DNA of 64,000 nt. Source: Salvelinus alpinus (lineage: Eukaryota; Chordata; Actinopteri; Salmoniformes; Salmonidae). Under the pieces are notes generated by a model. The model saw only the letters and a list, made by a program, of their open reading frames with translations. It was not told the DNA's origin and searched no databases. The DNA lies in assembly GCF_045679555.1 (NCBI RefSeq), contig NC_092122.1:12761043-12825042 (forward strand), in the 5' to 3' direction. The number at the start of each line of letters is the position of its first letter. The first letter of the stretch is position 1. The translations under genes and the position numbers were made by a program. Of the stretch, positions 1 to 13,163 are shown one piece after another.

Positions 1-256
1 CGATATAGTAAAAGTTCCAACCCAAGGACAATGTTGTACGGTTTAGTCAGAGGTTAGTCCTTAAATCCAATTCCTCGACCGTATTCCTTTGAAACTACGA
101 ACATGTAAAATATTTTTACGGGACCCAAACTTCTCCATACCTTCGTAAAAGTTTTAGCCTGTACTAGCATACTTTTCGCCTTGCACTCGCAGCAGCTACT
201 ACTTTCAAGGCTCCCAACAGCGCGCCTCTCTATTGGTTGTTGTAGTGATGCGCACC

Positions 257-275
257 GGGGGGGGGGGGGGGGGGG
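257..275 (+). repeat. Run of 19 G
   Basis: An uninterrupted homopolymer of 19 G after CGCACC. Its length is error-prone in assemblies. Confidence 0.95.
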
Positions 276-599
276 TGTAAATAGTAGGCCTATTTTACAA
301 CTGTTCCAATTTCATTTTATTCAAATTTTACACAACTTTGTTTACACCATATTGTTGATGACACAAACAGACTGCTTATTCTAGTCTAATGTAGACATTT
401 CACATAAATATTTGCTAATGTGTGTCAAAGACTTAACACAGATAAAACCAAGGTTTTTGAGAATGCCTGGCCAAAGGTCATTTGTTTTATGACTTATTAC
501 TGGTTGTAAATTCTCGAAAGCTTAACAATGTGTAGTCTCTGATAAATGATTACATTAGCAAGATAAAGGCTACTTTCCCCTATCTTTGCTTATTACCAT

Positions 600-725
600 G
601 TGAAATACAACAGGTGTAAAACAGTACAGTGAAATTCTCGCCTTGAGAGCTCTTTCCAACAATACAATGACAATAACATAGATAACAGAAAATAGAATAA
701 AAAATGTAAGTAAGAATAAAAACCA
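600..725 (-). repeat. LINE/SINE 3'-tail relic
   Basis: GTGAAATTCTCGCCTTGAGAGC followed by an A-rich stretch resembles the complement of common salmonid retroposon 3' regions. It is short, diverged and non-coding. Confidence 0.35.
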
Positions 726-3700
726 AACAAGAACTACTATTAGAATTTAAGAAACTCCCGTCTCATTGTTTATTACCATGTGAAATACACATCATGACAC
801 TTCATGGCCCATTTCAATGTATTGAGCCTTCCCGTAGGCAGAGTGTGAAAGAGCAGTTTCCTGTAAATTCTCTTTTCTGTTGTTTCTCCTCGTCTTATCA
901 TTCAATCTCCCATGCTATTAGGTGTGACTGTGGACATACTGTAGGTGTTCTTTGGCCAGGGTCTGATACCAGTTGGTTACATTTCCATAAATTGCAGTTC
1001 ACTCCGTGAGATCCTTCAGGCAAACAACCTGAATAATGCATGCTTCTAATAAGTCCTGATTGCTTGCAGCATAACTGACTCTATTTCCTCCCCCATTTTG
1101 TCCAATTACAACAACAAAAAACTCACCCCAATTTCGTCTGAAAACTGCACGTCCTCTGGCTATCCCAAACGGGCTCAATCTGTCCTTTTCCCCCAAAGTA
1201 CCTCTTGTTTGGACAGACATTGTATTAGTTTTTCCACTCCAACTCACAATGAAGGTCATTTAGTTGAGGCATGTGTATTGTTGTCTTTAAGCAGTCTCTT
1301 GACTGCTTTATTGCATCAATAATTGAAACAGCAAGGTGTGAGACTTGTCCTTCGGCCCAGTTGCCCCAATTATCTTTGTCATTTGTATTCAAAATGGGCC
1401 ACCTGGTCAATTGAAAATGAGATTGGGCCTCTAGAATCAGAATACAAGCAAACTGGGGCACAGGAGAATCAATTCTCATTGCCGCCAGTACAGCCAGAGA
1501 GCAACTTCATTATTTTATTCTGTGCTAAAACTTCAGCAACAAATTAGGAGCTATCTTATTGGACTGTCCTGTTAATTATCTTTATAAGTATAGCTCTCTG
1601 TGCTCCAAATTCAGAATTATGTCTGAGGCACATTAGAGGTGTGGGTTGCCATTATGTAAGGTGCTTATATTCTGAATGGTTTGCAGTCAAATTGCACAAA
1701 ATAAATGCTGCAATTTACGTGAGTATCTTTTTGTAAGGTATTAAGGTATGCACCTTAAATAAGGTAGGATATACATCTAAAACACCAACATGGTGTGTTG
1801 GCAATTTAGAACGTGAGAAGCACAGATAAGACAGTATTGGTATACCAATCATACCAGTCAATCCAATGCATAGTCAAATTTTCCATTAAAAACGATTGAT
1901 CAATGATAATTATTGTATTGTACTAGAACTAGGTAGAATTATGGTCCCCTTTAACATATAATTAGAGACTCAACTAGGTTTCAATCATCTGTAAAAGTTT
2001 ATTTGAGATCAGTATTGAACAATTATGAAATAACCTGAAAAAAACGGTCCTTTGTCTTTTGTAGCCTAGAACCATTAGTTGTTTTTCATCAATCTGTTAT
2101 AGACAATGCTCAAATAAGGACAGCAAAAGTATTGTTGTTCTGTGTCTATGTGTTATCTGCTATTTTACCAGCAGCAAAAACAGTCTTCAACACTTCATTC
2201 CAATACATTGAATTGGACTAAATCCACAGACAACAACACATTTTCCAGAACGTCTGACTTAGTAATAGCACCCTGGAACAATCACAGTGTGGGAATGCAT
2301 GGGGAGTTTGGGGGTGGAAAGGCATGCCTATGCATCTGCATGACCGCCGTGATTGATTAGGTCCCTGGGGACCCCTGCTGGATTAGGGGAAAGAGGGGAG
2401 GGGGGGACGTGTAGGCCAGCCAGGCCTGGATGGTGGGTGAAATGCCCAAAGGGCCCTAGGAAGTCCAATCCCTGATCAGTTGATTGCTTCCTCATGCTTC
2501 ACCACTCTGCAGTGGTCTCACTCTCAGACTGAGAGCAGGGAGACGAGAGCAACAACAGCAGTTGTTTAACCAACCAACCCACACTCTTTAACATATAAAC
2601 CACTGGGTGAACACGAACCGACACATGTCTTTGCATGTCTCCACAAACCTTTATGAAAATCACCTGCCAGTGATAGAGAGAAAGCACATTACAAAGACAG
2701 AACTTTGTTTGTAATCTGACTGTGTGTAATGCGAGTGACATTTATTGTGACACGTTCCCAAACAAACATTTGAGACACATTCAACAAAGACACACATTTT
2801 TCTGCTGTCTGGAGAAGCACTGAAGCAGACCCTCGTTCAGCTAAAACATATGCCAGCTAAAGCAATCCCTACTTGGTGAAATCATATTTTCTCTTCTTGG
2901 CTGCCGAGTTGTTTGGCGCCTAGATGATGGATGCTTCACTGGCCACGGAACATCCACCGCACCCCACACAGAGGATAGCTTGAGGTACTTTTCTCTTACA
3001 TGAGAACTACAGGTCCATCAAGTGTGGTTTAATAAGACAAGTGTCTGGAATGTAAGAAAATAAAGGCGTTGAAGACCTGGTGAAGTCCTCAGAAGCACGT
3101 ACAGAGGTTGGCAGTGGACTGCTTTCACCCGCTCTCTCCAAGTGGCTAGGTGCCAGTCATTATACTCAAAATAGTAACAGAATTAAAACATGTCTACCCA
3201 GCATGCCTAGCTCCAGGTATCAACGTTTGCCAGTAAAAACATTGAGGAGGGTTGACGGGTGTGTGTGTTTGTGTGTGTGCATGGGAGGGAGGGGTCTCTC
3301 TACAAGCAACAGAAGGCAGACACTGTTTATTCACGTTTCTTTACCCAGAGTCAGAATGAGGTACTGTGTCTGTATAAACCTGCAGTCCACTCCATCTAAA
3401 ATGTCAGACACAGTTGCACTTGATAAAATTTTAATTTGGGTTGGGGGAGGACATGGAAAATAGTTGATAGTATCCAATGGAAATATAATAAACCACAGTT
3501 AAAAACAGTCATTGGAAAATAAAACATTTTAGTAACAGTTTCACCTCATAATGTGACTGAGTGACTAAAATGTGACTGCATATGTTTGTGTCACATTGAA
3601 AACGGATCTTTAGCAAATGAGATTCTAACTGCAAACCGATGCATCATGCTTCTGAGAGTGAAACCAGCCATTGGAATGTGGAACATCTAGACACACATCT

Positions 3701-6700
3701 TGACACATACCAGGTTTATGAGACCTCGTCTCACCTCAAAAGTCTTGACTACCAAAACACACAAGCAACATCACTTTTCCCAGACTCCTCGGCTCATCGA
3801 CTCGCTACCACAGGAAAGTGTCAGAACAGAGTGGCCGCTGTCAAGGTTACACACACAAGCCTCCTATCCCCATGACTGTGTGAGGTTTCTGTTGATGGGT
3901 GGCTGAGTGGGTGCAAAAGTGGTCTGTGTTCGGGTCTGAGTTGTGTGGCCTTCGCCAATTACAGGTCGGAGACCCCTAAACAAAATAAACTTTGTGCTGA
4001 CTGGGACGTGGCATAAAGAGGGCAGTGTGCGGATGCATATTTCATGGTCAGGGATACATGCCGCTTATAATTAATGAGATGACAGCCGTGGGCATTGAGT
4101 GTGGTCGCCAGTCGATCACCCAGCAATTTGTCAACAAGCCCTCACTCACCCTATAACCCATAAAGCCATAGTACCACTTTCTCTGCATGCATAGAGGGGA
4201 TCCACGTTTTTAGCAGACAGAATTCCCACAACCTTCTCCCTGTCCAATTTGGGACTCTAAAAAGAAGTGTACTACTGTTAAATTGTGGGTCCTAGTAGGC
4301 TAATGTCTGTACATTGAAAGAACACTAGTGGAACATTGTATTCGTGTTTTATGGTTGAATGCTAAAAGTTTACATTCTCATGTCACTATTGATTATAGAT
4401 ATGTAATTATCTAGTTGTCCTCTGAAGCAGTATTTCAGTAATTTATAACAACTTAAACAGGTGATATTACAGCAGTGAGTAAACACAAGTCATGTAAGAG
4501 CGTCTGCTAAATGACTTAAATGTAAATGTAAATGTAATGTTGTTTGATATGGGGGACAGCTGTACTAAAAGTAGATATTGTCCAAATGTAGTCACTACTA
4601 CACTGGGATTGCAGGATATAAGGCAATCACAGACACTGGGTGCGAGTACACATTATGACTACAGTATTGCTGGTGAAAGACTGTCCTAATTCCTGCCTCA
4701 ATCAATACCTCACACTGTGGGAGACAAAATGTAATGACATTTCAACAGCTCACAATATGATGGTCATGACACTCAATGCCTGTGGCAATGTCCAAACTAA
4801 CCCGTTGTAATCACTCTTACTTGTGTGTGTGCACGTGTGAGAGTTGTGTAAGGGAATTCTGCCCTATGTGCACACAAGTGACCCCAGGAAACTTTGATCA
4901 GAGGTTAGTTTGTAATAATGATTGCAATCCGGAGTATACACTTACAGTAATTTGCAAGTAACACACTCAGTACAAAAGATGGTGTTTTCCCTTTTTATCC
5001 CTACTGAGGATCACCCCACCCAGGGTGATGTCCTTTAACTTTAATACCAAATAAGCTCATAATTAATAGTTGCTAATACAAAGATGTCTCTGCTAGGAGT
5101 TCAGCTTATTGTTATTTGCAGTTAGTTTCCCAATCCTTCTTCCTCCTATTGCTACCATGTGCTAGAAGTAAGACTGGAACATAGTATCAACAGGAACTGA
5201 AAGTATAGTTTCAACACACAGACATCTGATTTTGTACAGTTGACCTCTTCATGCACTTACAAAGTCTCTACCACTGATTCTTAATCTCAAGCTAAAGCAA
5301 AACATGAATCATTGTACTTTTGTAATTACAGGTGTTCCTATAATGTACAGATATTATACAATTAATTTCTGTTGACAGAGCCGGGGTTCATATTAATTGC
5401 TCAAAAAGGTAACGAGAAGAACAGTGGAGACATGAGTTCCCCAGATGCTGAGTTTTCCCTCTTGAAAAACTGCGGAGCTGAAAAAAGAGCCAAAGGACCC
5501 TGACTGAACCTCTGCCAACGATGTTAACACTGAACGTCTGAATGGAATCCAGCAATATTAAAAGATGACTAGTGACATCATCTGAAGGAAAACGATGACA
5601 CATCGCTGATGCCTTCTCAGATTAGATGGGAAGAGCAGAGTCAGTTTTACAGTGGGGCTCGGCATCTGCACCATTCATCACAAAACCATCTGTGTGTCCC
5701 TCACCATGACAGACAGGGCTGTGTGACGGTTGTCAGGCAGGATGTGGCTGTGTCTCGTATCTCATTTGAATGTCCCCATAAGGCTTACTGTCCACACAAA
5801 CAAAAACTGTCCCCACAAGTCAGTGTGAAATGTCCCACAGAGGTCATCTGTCCTGTTTACTGCCACATATGAGAGTACTGTTTTTCATAGTACCATGTAG
5901 ACTACGGTTGTAGACCTCTCCATGCTCTGGCAGCCCTACCTCTTATAACCACTGAACCCAGTAATAGGGGTTGTCTCAAATTACCTATAATTACTCCAAT
6001 AAAACATACCAAATTATATAACATTTCTGACGGTCATGACTTGTATTTCTTATAAATCCAGACCAGAGGCAGCAAACTTCCATGTTGACAACTCAAACAA
6101 GGACATTGATAGCCTAGATGGATGAAGACCCCCTAGGAGGTCTGATTTTGTTTGCAGCTTATCTTAAATTACATTCCCTTGGTGTTGTTTATCTCCAAGT
6201 TAATAATTGTTTCACTCTCCCACTCACCAGTACAATGCAGTGGGTCATAGAATCACAATGATTTTAATACAGACTCAGGTTCATCCATCTTATAATGACG
6301 GGTAAGGCATTATTTTCAGTCCCAGGAAATGAGCCTGTTTTTCTGACAAATAGCTTCTGGGACACTCAGTGGCTGGAGACTATACATTTATCATGTTTCA
6401 GACTAATAGTTTTAGTGTGTAAACATGTATCCATCACCATGAGAACATAGTCTTCAGTGGTGGTGATCCATAAAATCTGTCCTACTGTAGTTTGTTACGT
6501 CTCCTGACAGATATGAAGTGAAAAGGTCCAGACTTTTTTGTTTGTTGGTCAAATATAGATAGAAGAACGGCTACAGCAATTATGAGCATTTTACAATATA
6601 TAGGGGCTTACCCATAAACCAGAAAACGGTGGTGGTTTGTTGGTCGCGGCTGCACTTGGCCAAACAAGGAGGCGTCAGTCAAGTCAGACAAGATCTCTCT

Positions 6701-7129
6701 CCTGCTGGGCCCTTCGCACATGAGGAACCCTCCCCTACCAGGAGAAATCAGTAGTGGAGTCAAACTCAATGATAAAGAAACACTAGCTGTTGCAACAGTA
6801 CAGATTAACCCCCACAGGAGATCTGAGCCACACATGGAAGAAAAAAGGGGGTTGATTTGAATTACAAATAGACAGCTAGTATTTTTGTGTTTACAAATAA
6901 ATAAAATAAATAAAAATGCAGCCTCAACAGCTCAGGATAGACTCAAGAAACTACACACCAGCACCCATTCATGTTACTTTTTTTTAAGCAAAACACCTTT
7001 AATTATCCATTTTATTGTTCATTTATTTAAGTGAATGCTTTTAACATTAACAGTATGACAAGAAAAAACTATCTAAAATTAACCGAAAATAAATAATTTG
7101 GTGAAGGATAGTAAGATCCTGACATGCAA

Positions 7130-7924
7130 AACTAAATGCAACTGGCTAAAATGCTGAAGAGCAACAAACAAATAAACTTTGATAGTTAGACCATTTAATA
7201 GGTATTTGATTAAAACCTGCATTACCATTGTAGATTCCAGTATCATCGAAGACAACCCTGGTAGCCCATAGCTATATGTAAACACTGTCTCCCACCTCCA
7301 GCTTCACTACTGCTGTGTTACTGTTGTTGTAACCATCTTTGGTGCTGTACCAGGAAGACGCAGGTAGCCTCTCTTCATCATAGACACGACAGACGGTTAA
7401 CTTCCTTGGTTGTACATGGTGTAATGCTGCGTTTCCCAAACTTGGTCCTGGGGACACGAAGGGGTGCACGTTTAGTTTTTTGCCCTAGCTCTACACAGCT
7501 GATTCAAATAATCAAAGCTTGATGATGAGTTAATTATTTAAATCAACTGTGTAGTGCTAGGGCAAAAAACTAAACGTACACCCCTTGTGGTCCCCAGGAC
7601 GGAATTTGGGAAACGCTGGTGTAACGAAAGAAATATACTCCTTTCACCATGGCTGTGAAGACGCCTTTAGCAGAGTCGTAGCCACTGCCAACGTTGGAGA
7701 TTACTCACTTGTACTGTAAATGGATGTCGGTGGAGATCGGTCCAAAGGCCCAGAACCAGACACTTTAAACCCTCCTTCAAAGTCTTCAGTTCTTCCTCTT
7801 GAGCTTTGTTCACACTCCTCAGCTCCTCCACAGCTCTGAGTTTCTGGTCCGTGGTTCCCAGTTTCTCCTTCAGCACAGCCAGCTCTCTGATCAAAGAGCA
7901 GGGGTCAGGCTGGCAGACAGGCAA
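7130..7924 (-). pseudogene. C1q-domain protein pseudogene
   Basis: Read on the - strand: a coiled-coil segment from 7924 (CQPDPCSLIRELAVLKEKLG, then heptad-like Leu/Glu/Lys), followed in another frame by the C1q fold (GPISTDIHLQYK, VISNVGSGYDSAKGVF, AMVKGVYFFRYT, SVVSMMKRGYLRLPGT, LEVGDSVYI, LWATRVVFDDTGIYNG). Fish have many such secreted C1q-like proteins with a coiled-coil neck and C-terminal C1q domain. Lesions: a frameshift between neck and C1q, TGA after LQYK, TAG after LEVGDSVYI (probably from CAG), further frame changes near 7300-7400, and a 192-bp palindromic MITE splitting the domain at 7426-7617. The usual GFLLFPL end is replaced. I see no way this makes a full protein. Confidence 0.8.
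7426..7617. mobile_element. Palindromic hAT-like MITE inside the C1q pseudogene
   Basis: The 192-bp insert has inverted ends (GCGTTTCCCAAAC...GAATTTGGGAAACGC) and a longer internal inverted repeat around TTTTTTGCCCTAGC / GCTAGGGCAAAAAA. It is flanked by near-perfect 8-bp duplications, GGTGTAAT at 7418-7425 and GGTGTAAC at 7618-7625. Eight-bp target duplications point to hAT-mediated insertion. It has no coding capacity. Confidence 0.8.
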
Positions 7925-8031
7925 ACTGGTTCCAGGCCTCTAGTGAGGCAAAGAGAAAGCATTAGTAGGACTAAAACTTCCTTCAATCTTACAATGGGTG
8001 GCAGGTAGCCTAGCGCTAGCGTGTGGGCCAG

Positions 8032-9175
8032 TGTCGATCAAATCAAATCTAATCAAAATCTAATTTTATTGGTCACATACACATGGTTAGCAGATGTTAA
8101 TGCGAGTGTAGCGAAATGCTTGTGCTTCTAGTTCTGACCATGCAGTAATATCTAACAAGTAATCTAACAATTTCACAACAACTACCTTTTACACACAAGT
8201 GTAAAGGAATGAATAAGAAAATGTACATATAAATATATGGATGAGCGATGGCCGAACGGCATAGGCAAGATGCAGTAGATGGTATAGAGTACAGTATATA
8301 CATATGAGATGAGTAATGTAGGGTATGTAAACATTATATAAAGTGGCATTGTTTAAAGTGACTAGTGATACATTTATTACATACAATTTTTTATTATTAA
8401 GGTGGCTAGAGATTTGAGTCAGTATGTTGGCAGCAGCCACTCAATGTTAGTGATGGCTGTTTAACAGTCTGATGGCCTTGAGATAGAAGCTGTTTTTCAG
8501 TCTCTCGGTCCCAGCTTTGATGCACCTGTGAACAGGCAGTGGCTCGGGTGGTTGTTGTCGTTGATGATCTTTTTGGCCTTCCTGTGACATCGGGTGGTGT
8601 AGGTGTCCTGGAGGGCAGGTAGTTTGCCCGCGGTGATGCGTTGCGCAGACCTCACAGCCCTCTGGAGAGCCTTACGGTTGTGGGCGGAGCAGTTGCCGCA
8701 CCAGGCGGTGATACAGCCCGACAGGATGTTCTCGATTGTGCATCTGTAAAAGTTTGTGAGTGTTTTTGGTGACAAGCCAAATTCCTTCAGCCTCCTGAGG
8801 TTGAGGCGGCATTGTTGCGTCTACTTCACCATGCTGTCTGTGTGGGTGGACAATTTCAGTTTGTCCGTGATGTGTACACCGAGGAACTTAAAACTTTCCA
8901 CCTTCTCCACTACTGTCCCGTCAATGTGGATTGGGGAGTGCTCCCTCTGCTGTTTCCTGAAGTTCACGATCATCTCCTTTGTTTTGTTGATGTTGAGTGT
9001 GAGGTTATTTTCCCGACACCACACTCAGAGGGCCCTCACCTCCTCCCTGTAGGCCGTCTCGTCGTTGTTGGTAATCAAGCCTACCACTGTAGTGTCGTCT
9101 GCAAACTTGATGATTGAGTTGGAGGCGTGCATGGCCACGCAGTCATGGGTGAATGGGAAAGGACTGACCTACATA
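8032..9175 (-). mobile_element. 5'-truncated non-LTR retrotransposon (LINE), minus strand
   Basis: The - strand encodes the C-terminal part of a LINE reverse transcriptase in broken frames: MWCRENNLTLNINKTKE and FKFLGVHITDKL (8821-9024), then LRRLKEFGLSPKTLTNFY, CTIENILSGCITAWCGN and LQDTYTTRCHRKAKKII (8497-8775). The 3' UTR follows down to the TTATTGGTCACATACACATGG tail near 8064. The endonuclease and most of the RT are missing, as expected from incomplete reverse transcription. I believe it belongs to an L2/Rex-like fish clade but cannot assign it firmly. Confidence 0.8.
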
Positions 9176-9234
9176 GTAATAATAAAGGTTATACCCTATG
9201 GGTTTCACTTTACATGAAGTTACATGCTCCTGGG

Positions 9235-9520
9235 TAAGTACATGATAATTAAGCAAGAAGGCCCTCGGGGGTGTTGTATATGGCCAATATTCCACGGCTC
9301 AGAGCTGTTCTTATGGGAGTGCTTGGATACAAACTTTAGCCGTGGTATATTGGCCATATACCACAAACCCCCGAGATGCCTTATTGCTATTATAAACTGG
9401 TTACCAATGTAATTAGAGCAGTAAAAATACATGTATTGTCATATCCTTGGTATACGGTCTGATATACCATGGCTGTCAGCCAATCAGCATTCAGGACTCG
9501 AACCACCCAGTTTATAATTA
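9235..9520. mobile_element. Hairpin-forming MITE
   Basis: Contains two near-perfect inverted arms, GTATATGGCCAATATTCCAC (from 9276) and its complement GTGGTATATTGGCCATATAC (ending 9361), around a loop of about 40 nt. It ends with ACCCAGTTTATAATTAC. I recognise it as a high-copy salmonid non-coding repeat. It sits inside an older repeat rich in TAATTACATAGTAA-type words (about 9170-9980). Confidence 0.6.
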
Positions 9521-9979
9521 CAATTATATCCTACGTAACTACATTGTTCTTACTTTACACCTTGACTAGGTATAGCCTTTGAGCCAGGTCATAACATAGA
9601 AATAAACTAATTGAAAATGACTGGAAGGTGTGCCTTGTTAAAATTGTTGTTGACAGGTAGTTGCACTTTGTAGTTACATGTAACGAAGGTCAGATTTTGG
9701 TTTGAGTTATTAACATGATACATTACATACATTAAAACGTTAATTACATAGTGGAAAAAGAACATGTGTAATAACATCAGTAATTACACATGCGGAATAA
9801 CCTTCACCAAGTGGATGTGCAATTACACTTGTTCCAATTGTCTAACAACCCATAGCCCTACAACCGTATTACCATGTAATTACATAGTAACACCTATGTA
9901 ATTAGTATGTCGTCATTACAGTAATTACTGTGTAGTTACATAGTAATAGTGCAAACTTAATGGAAAGTGTTTTTTCCTT

Positions 9980-12900
9980 TTCTTACGAAGTTACACTACC
10001 CAAAGGATACTTATTTGGCGGAATGACCCAGTGATCAGTGAATTTTCAAAGTGTGTTGCATTATGGTTATAAAAGCCGCAAGTCAACTGCATGAACTTTA
10101 CAAGAACCGATGGAAGGCCACGCAGTTTTTGATAGTCACAGCAAGTCCCTACAGTCATCAAATGCATTGTGGAAGGCAGAGTTGTATCATTCGGGTGTTT
10201 TTGTTGACCCACGTGAACGTGACTGAAACAGGAGAAGACTTTCTGCCACAAACTTCAAGCTATGGTGGATTCAAATAAACAGGATATTTGAGAAACCTTT
10301 CTAATCTAGTGATTTGCCATAACCCATCCATCCGGGTCACTATTTCACCCATGCATGCTAGGTTTCTGGAATATTGTTCCACTACCTAGTATAGAAAATA
10401 ATGTAACTGCATCTATGTGAGTCAGATTATATTAACATGACAACCAAGATTTACATGAAATCATCCCTTTAGTGCTCTAACCAACCTGTATAGTCATGCA
10501 TTGTTCCAAACCATAGGTCTAGGAGGAATTATATCAAATTTTCCATTGTGAGCACTTATGTCCAATGGCGCAAACATGTGGCAAAGATGCCTGTGGTCAA
10601 AACAGGATGTGTGCCTCTGTAGAAAATGTGATTCTTTATGTGCTGCTATAGATGGCATCCGGTCTAGAAAATCTTTATTGTGAAGTAAAGTACAGTGCCT
10701 CAGGGAACCTGACAACCATGATGGATCCACCAAATCTCCAGCTAGCTGTCACTGCTGAGAAGGTCAATATTAGTCCATGACAGAGGTTGATCCTGACATA
10801 TTGTACATCCCTGTCTCAGTCCAGACTGATTCCAGTTCTGCCTATACGGTGGACCATTGGAGAACGTTCTTCAAAATAATTGGTCTCTAAGGTTTAAAAA
10901 ATATATAAATCACCCTGGTAAATTTGATACTATCTCCAGGTTTTCGAGACAAAATTAGTTAGATATTCGCTGTTTAGTTTAATTTGCATTTCAAAGACTT
11001 GAAAACAGGCATGCAACCCCCTAACACTCAGGTCAGCAGTGTTAAGGGTGATCAGCAGTGTTAAGGGATGTCAAGGAAAACAATGTAGAGTTAATAATAT
11101 GTAACTGATTTCTAATTTGCAAGAGGACCTACAATAGGCCTAGCTAATGCATTTCCTGTGAATCACAAGGTGACACATCAGGAATGTGTTATCAATTACA
11201 ATACATCATTAAATGGAAAGGGACAAAAATATCCATGCATAACTCTTTTCACAGCGTCAGTTCCCTGTGTAGGTTGAATACAAAGAAGATGCAGGGAACG
11301 TGGTGAATTGGTGGCAGGGAAAAAGACAAAAGGCATTACCACCTCTGGAAAGCAAGGGGAGAGGGGGTGAACTCCACAGCGACAGCACCTATAGGGTTCC
11401 CTGTGGAGTGCTGATTATGCACCTACCTCCCCCTCCTCTCTTCCTACCTCCCCTATCCCTCCCTCCTTCCTGTGCTTTTGTTTGTAGGCCAACCGTGCAA
11501 GGCTGGTATATTCAGGGGCAGCATGGGATACCTCAGTAGCAACTGCACTACCCTTTGTGTGAGGTACAAGGAACTTTAGCAAATGGGAAATAGATTGAAG
11601 TTTGTCCGTAGAAGGACATAAACTGTTTTTGTGTGTATGTGTACATGAAAGTGTGTGTGCCTGCCAGTTTCTGTGTGTGTACTGTGAAAGCATGGAAAGG
11701 CCCTGGTCAGAGGGCTTGGTAGAATACAGCTGCTGGTTGTCTCCTCTCTCCCCCCACCATGTTACAGGGGGAGGCGGTAAGGTGAGAATGGGGGAAGGGG
11801 GAAGCCCTCCATATCTCCATTCCACATATCAACACTATACTACCCCCAGCTGCAGCTTCTCAAAACACCCAAGGTCTTTTACACAGGTACGCCTGCCTTT
11901 GTGGAAACAACGTGACAGCAGAAGTAAACACTAAGGTGTTGAGAGAACCGCTTCCTACGGTGGTCTTATCAGTCACTGGATCAAATGGTGTCTAAATGAA
12001 GCTTGAATTAGAAGTGCAGTGCACTTAAGCAGTACTCTAGCAGGCTTGCATATTTTGAGTTGATACAGTAGATGGTACAGGATGAGAACATTTGTCATGA
12101 GTAGCACAGTTGCTTTAATACCAAGTAAAGTTGTCAGCAACAATTGAACAGAAGATGATGCAGATAGACATGGCAGCTCTGCATCTAGCTCCCTAGGAAC
12201 TTTGCAGTATTACATTTTGTTTTGTGTGTGTTATATTTTTTACAAGCATTTTACTTCACCCGCAATAACATCTGCTAAATATGTGTATGCGACCAATAAA
12301 ATTTGATTTGATTGGGATCTTGATTTTCTTCCTGGTTAGTTGAAGCCCCAATGGGATGTTTCTAGTGACTAGTGACCTCTAGGGGCAGAAGTTAGAGATG
12401 AATTGACATTACAGAGACTTGAAAGCCTTGGGACAGTAGTACGCTACCATGAAATCAACCAAGAGCAATATCATCTAACACTGCAATCTGAAATACGAAT
12501 GAACTGATTAGTAGATCGAAAGATAGAATGGATTGGGTAAGTAAAAAGAGAAGTTACCTACAGTCAATATGAAGCACAGCCATTAAGAATTTTCTTCAGG
12601 GGTATGTGCCTAGCACAGAAAGTACTGTGGTTCAGCAATCAATTTTCTAAAAAGCAGCACAGACCAACTTGCAAAAACATCTTGGGTTGATAACCTCAAG
12701 ACAGAAAAACTACAAGAGGAGAGTATGAATATGGATATATAGTATGAATTCTACGGGCCAAAACCAATATAAATACAACCAACGCAATAAAACTCACATA
12801 TTACATATTGACCTTCTCACAAATCCTGCTCCTTTAATAATAGGTCTTCAGTTAGCACAGAACCCAAGTTGGTAACTTACTATAATTTACTCTTATACAT

Positions 12901-13163
12901 TTGTTATTACATGGTTATTACTAGTAACAACATTGTATTCAAGCATTTACTACACATCAAGCTGTCCCTTCATGGCTGGGCAACACCCATATTCATTGAC
13001 AATATTGCCACCTGGTGGTGATCAGTTGGCGTCAGTCATACAAAGAACAGTGCCCATGGCAACAGTGCCCATGGCGATACATTGATAGATTAGCCAATAT
13101 TGATTATTTCAATAATTCAATTCAGTGTGTCTTTAGTCTATTTTCACACGCTCTTTGAATATA
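9980..13163. other. Intergenic, retroposon tail at 12238-12312
   Basis: No gene was recognised. 12238-12312 (CGCAATAACATCTGCTAAAT, then GACCAATAAAATTTGATTTG) is the 3' tail of a fish LINE/SINE on the + strand. A CT-rich patch lies at 11410-11475. The 110- and 136-codon frames across 11415-11934 are low-complexity chance frames. Confidence 0.55.

Larger units (their letters stand above)
1..7079. other. Intergenic, no supported gene
   Basis: Both strands were read. The open frames of 60-130 codons show no recognisable domain, splice structure or codon bias. Contents are the G run at 257-275, repeat relics at 600-725 and 4492-4535 (a TAAGAGCGTCTGCTAAATGA tail, common in fish retroposons), GT-rich DNA near 3260, and an A/T-rich AAATAAATAAAATAAA patch near 6895. 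Confidence 0.6.

Noticed and set aside
999..1479. Pair of overlapping - strand frames that could be a spliced or frameshifted gene
   Set aside because: Neither resembles a family I know, and no splice signals link them. Left unannotated.
8756..9117. + strand frames of 98 and 101 codons
   Set aside because: They are shadows of the - strand LINE reverse transcriptase segment.
11415..11934. Overlapping antiparallel frames of 136 and 110 codons
   Set aside because: Low-complexity CT- and GT-rich DNA; no domain and no splice context.
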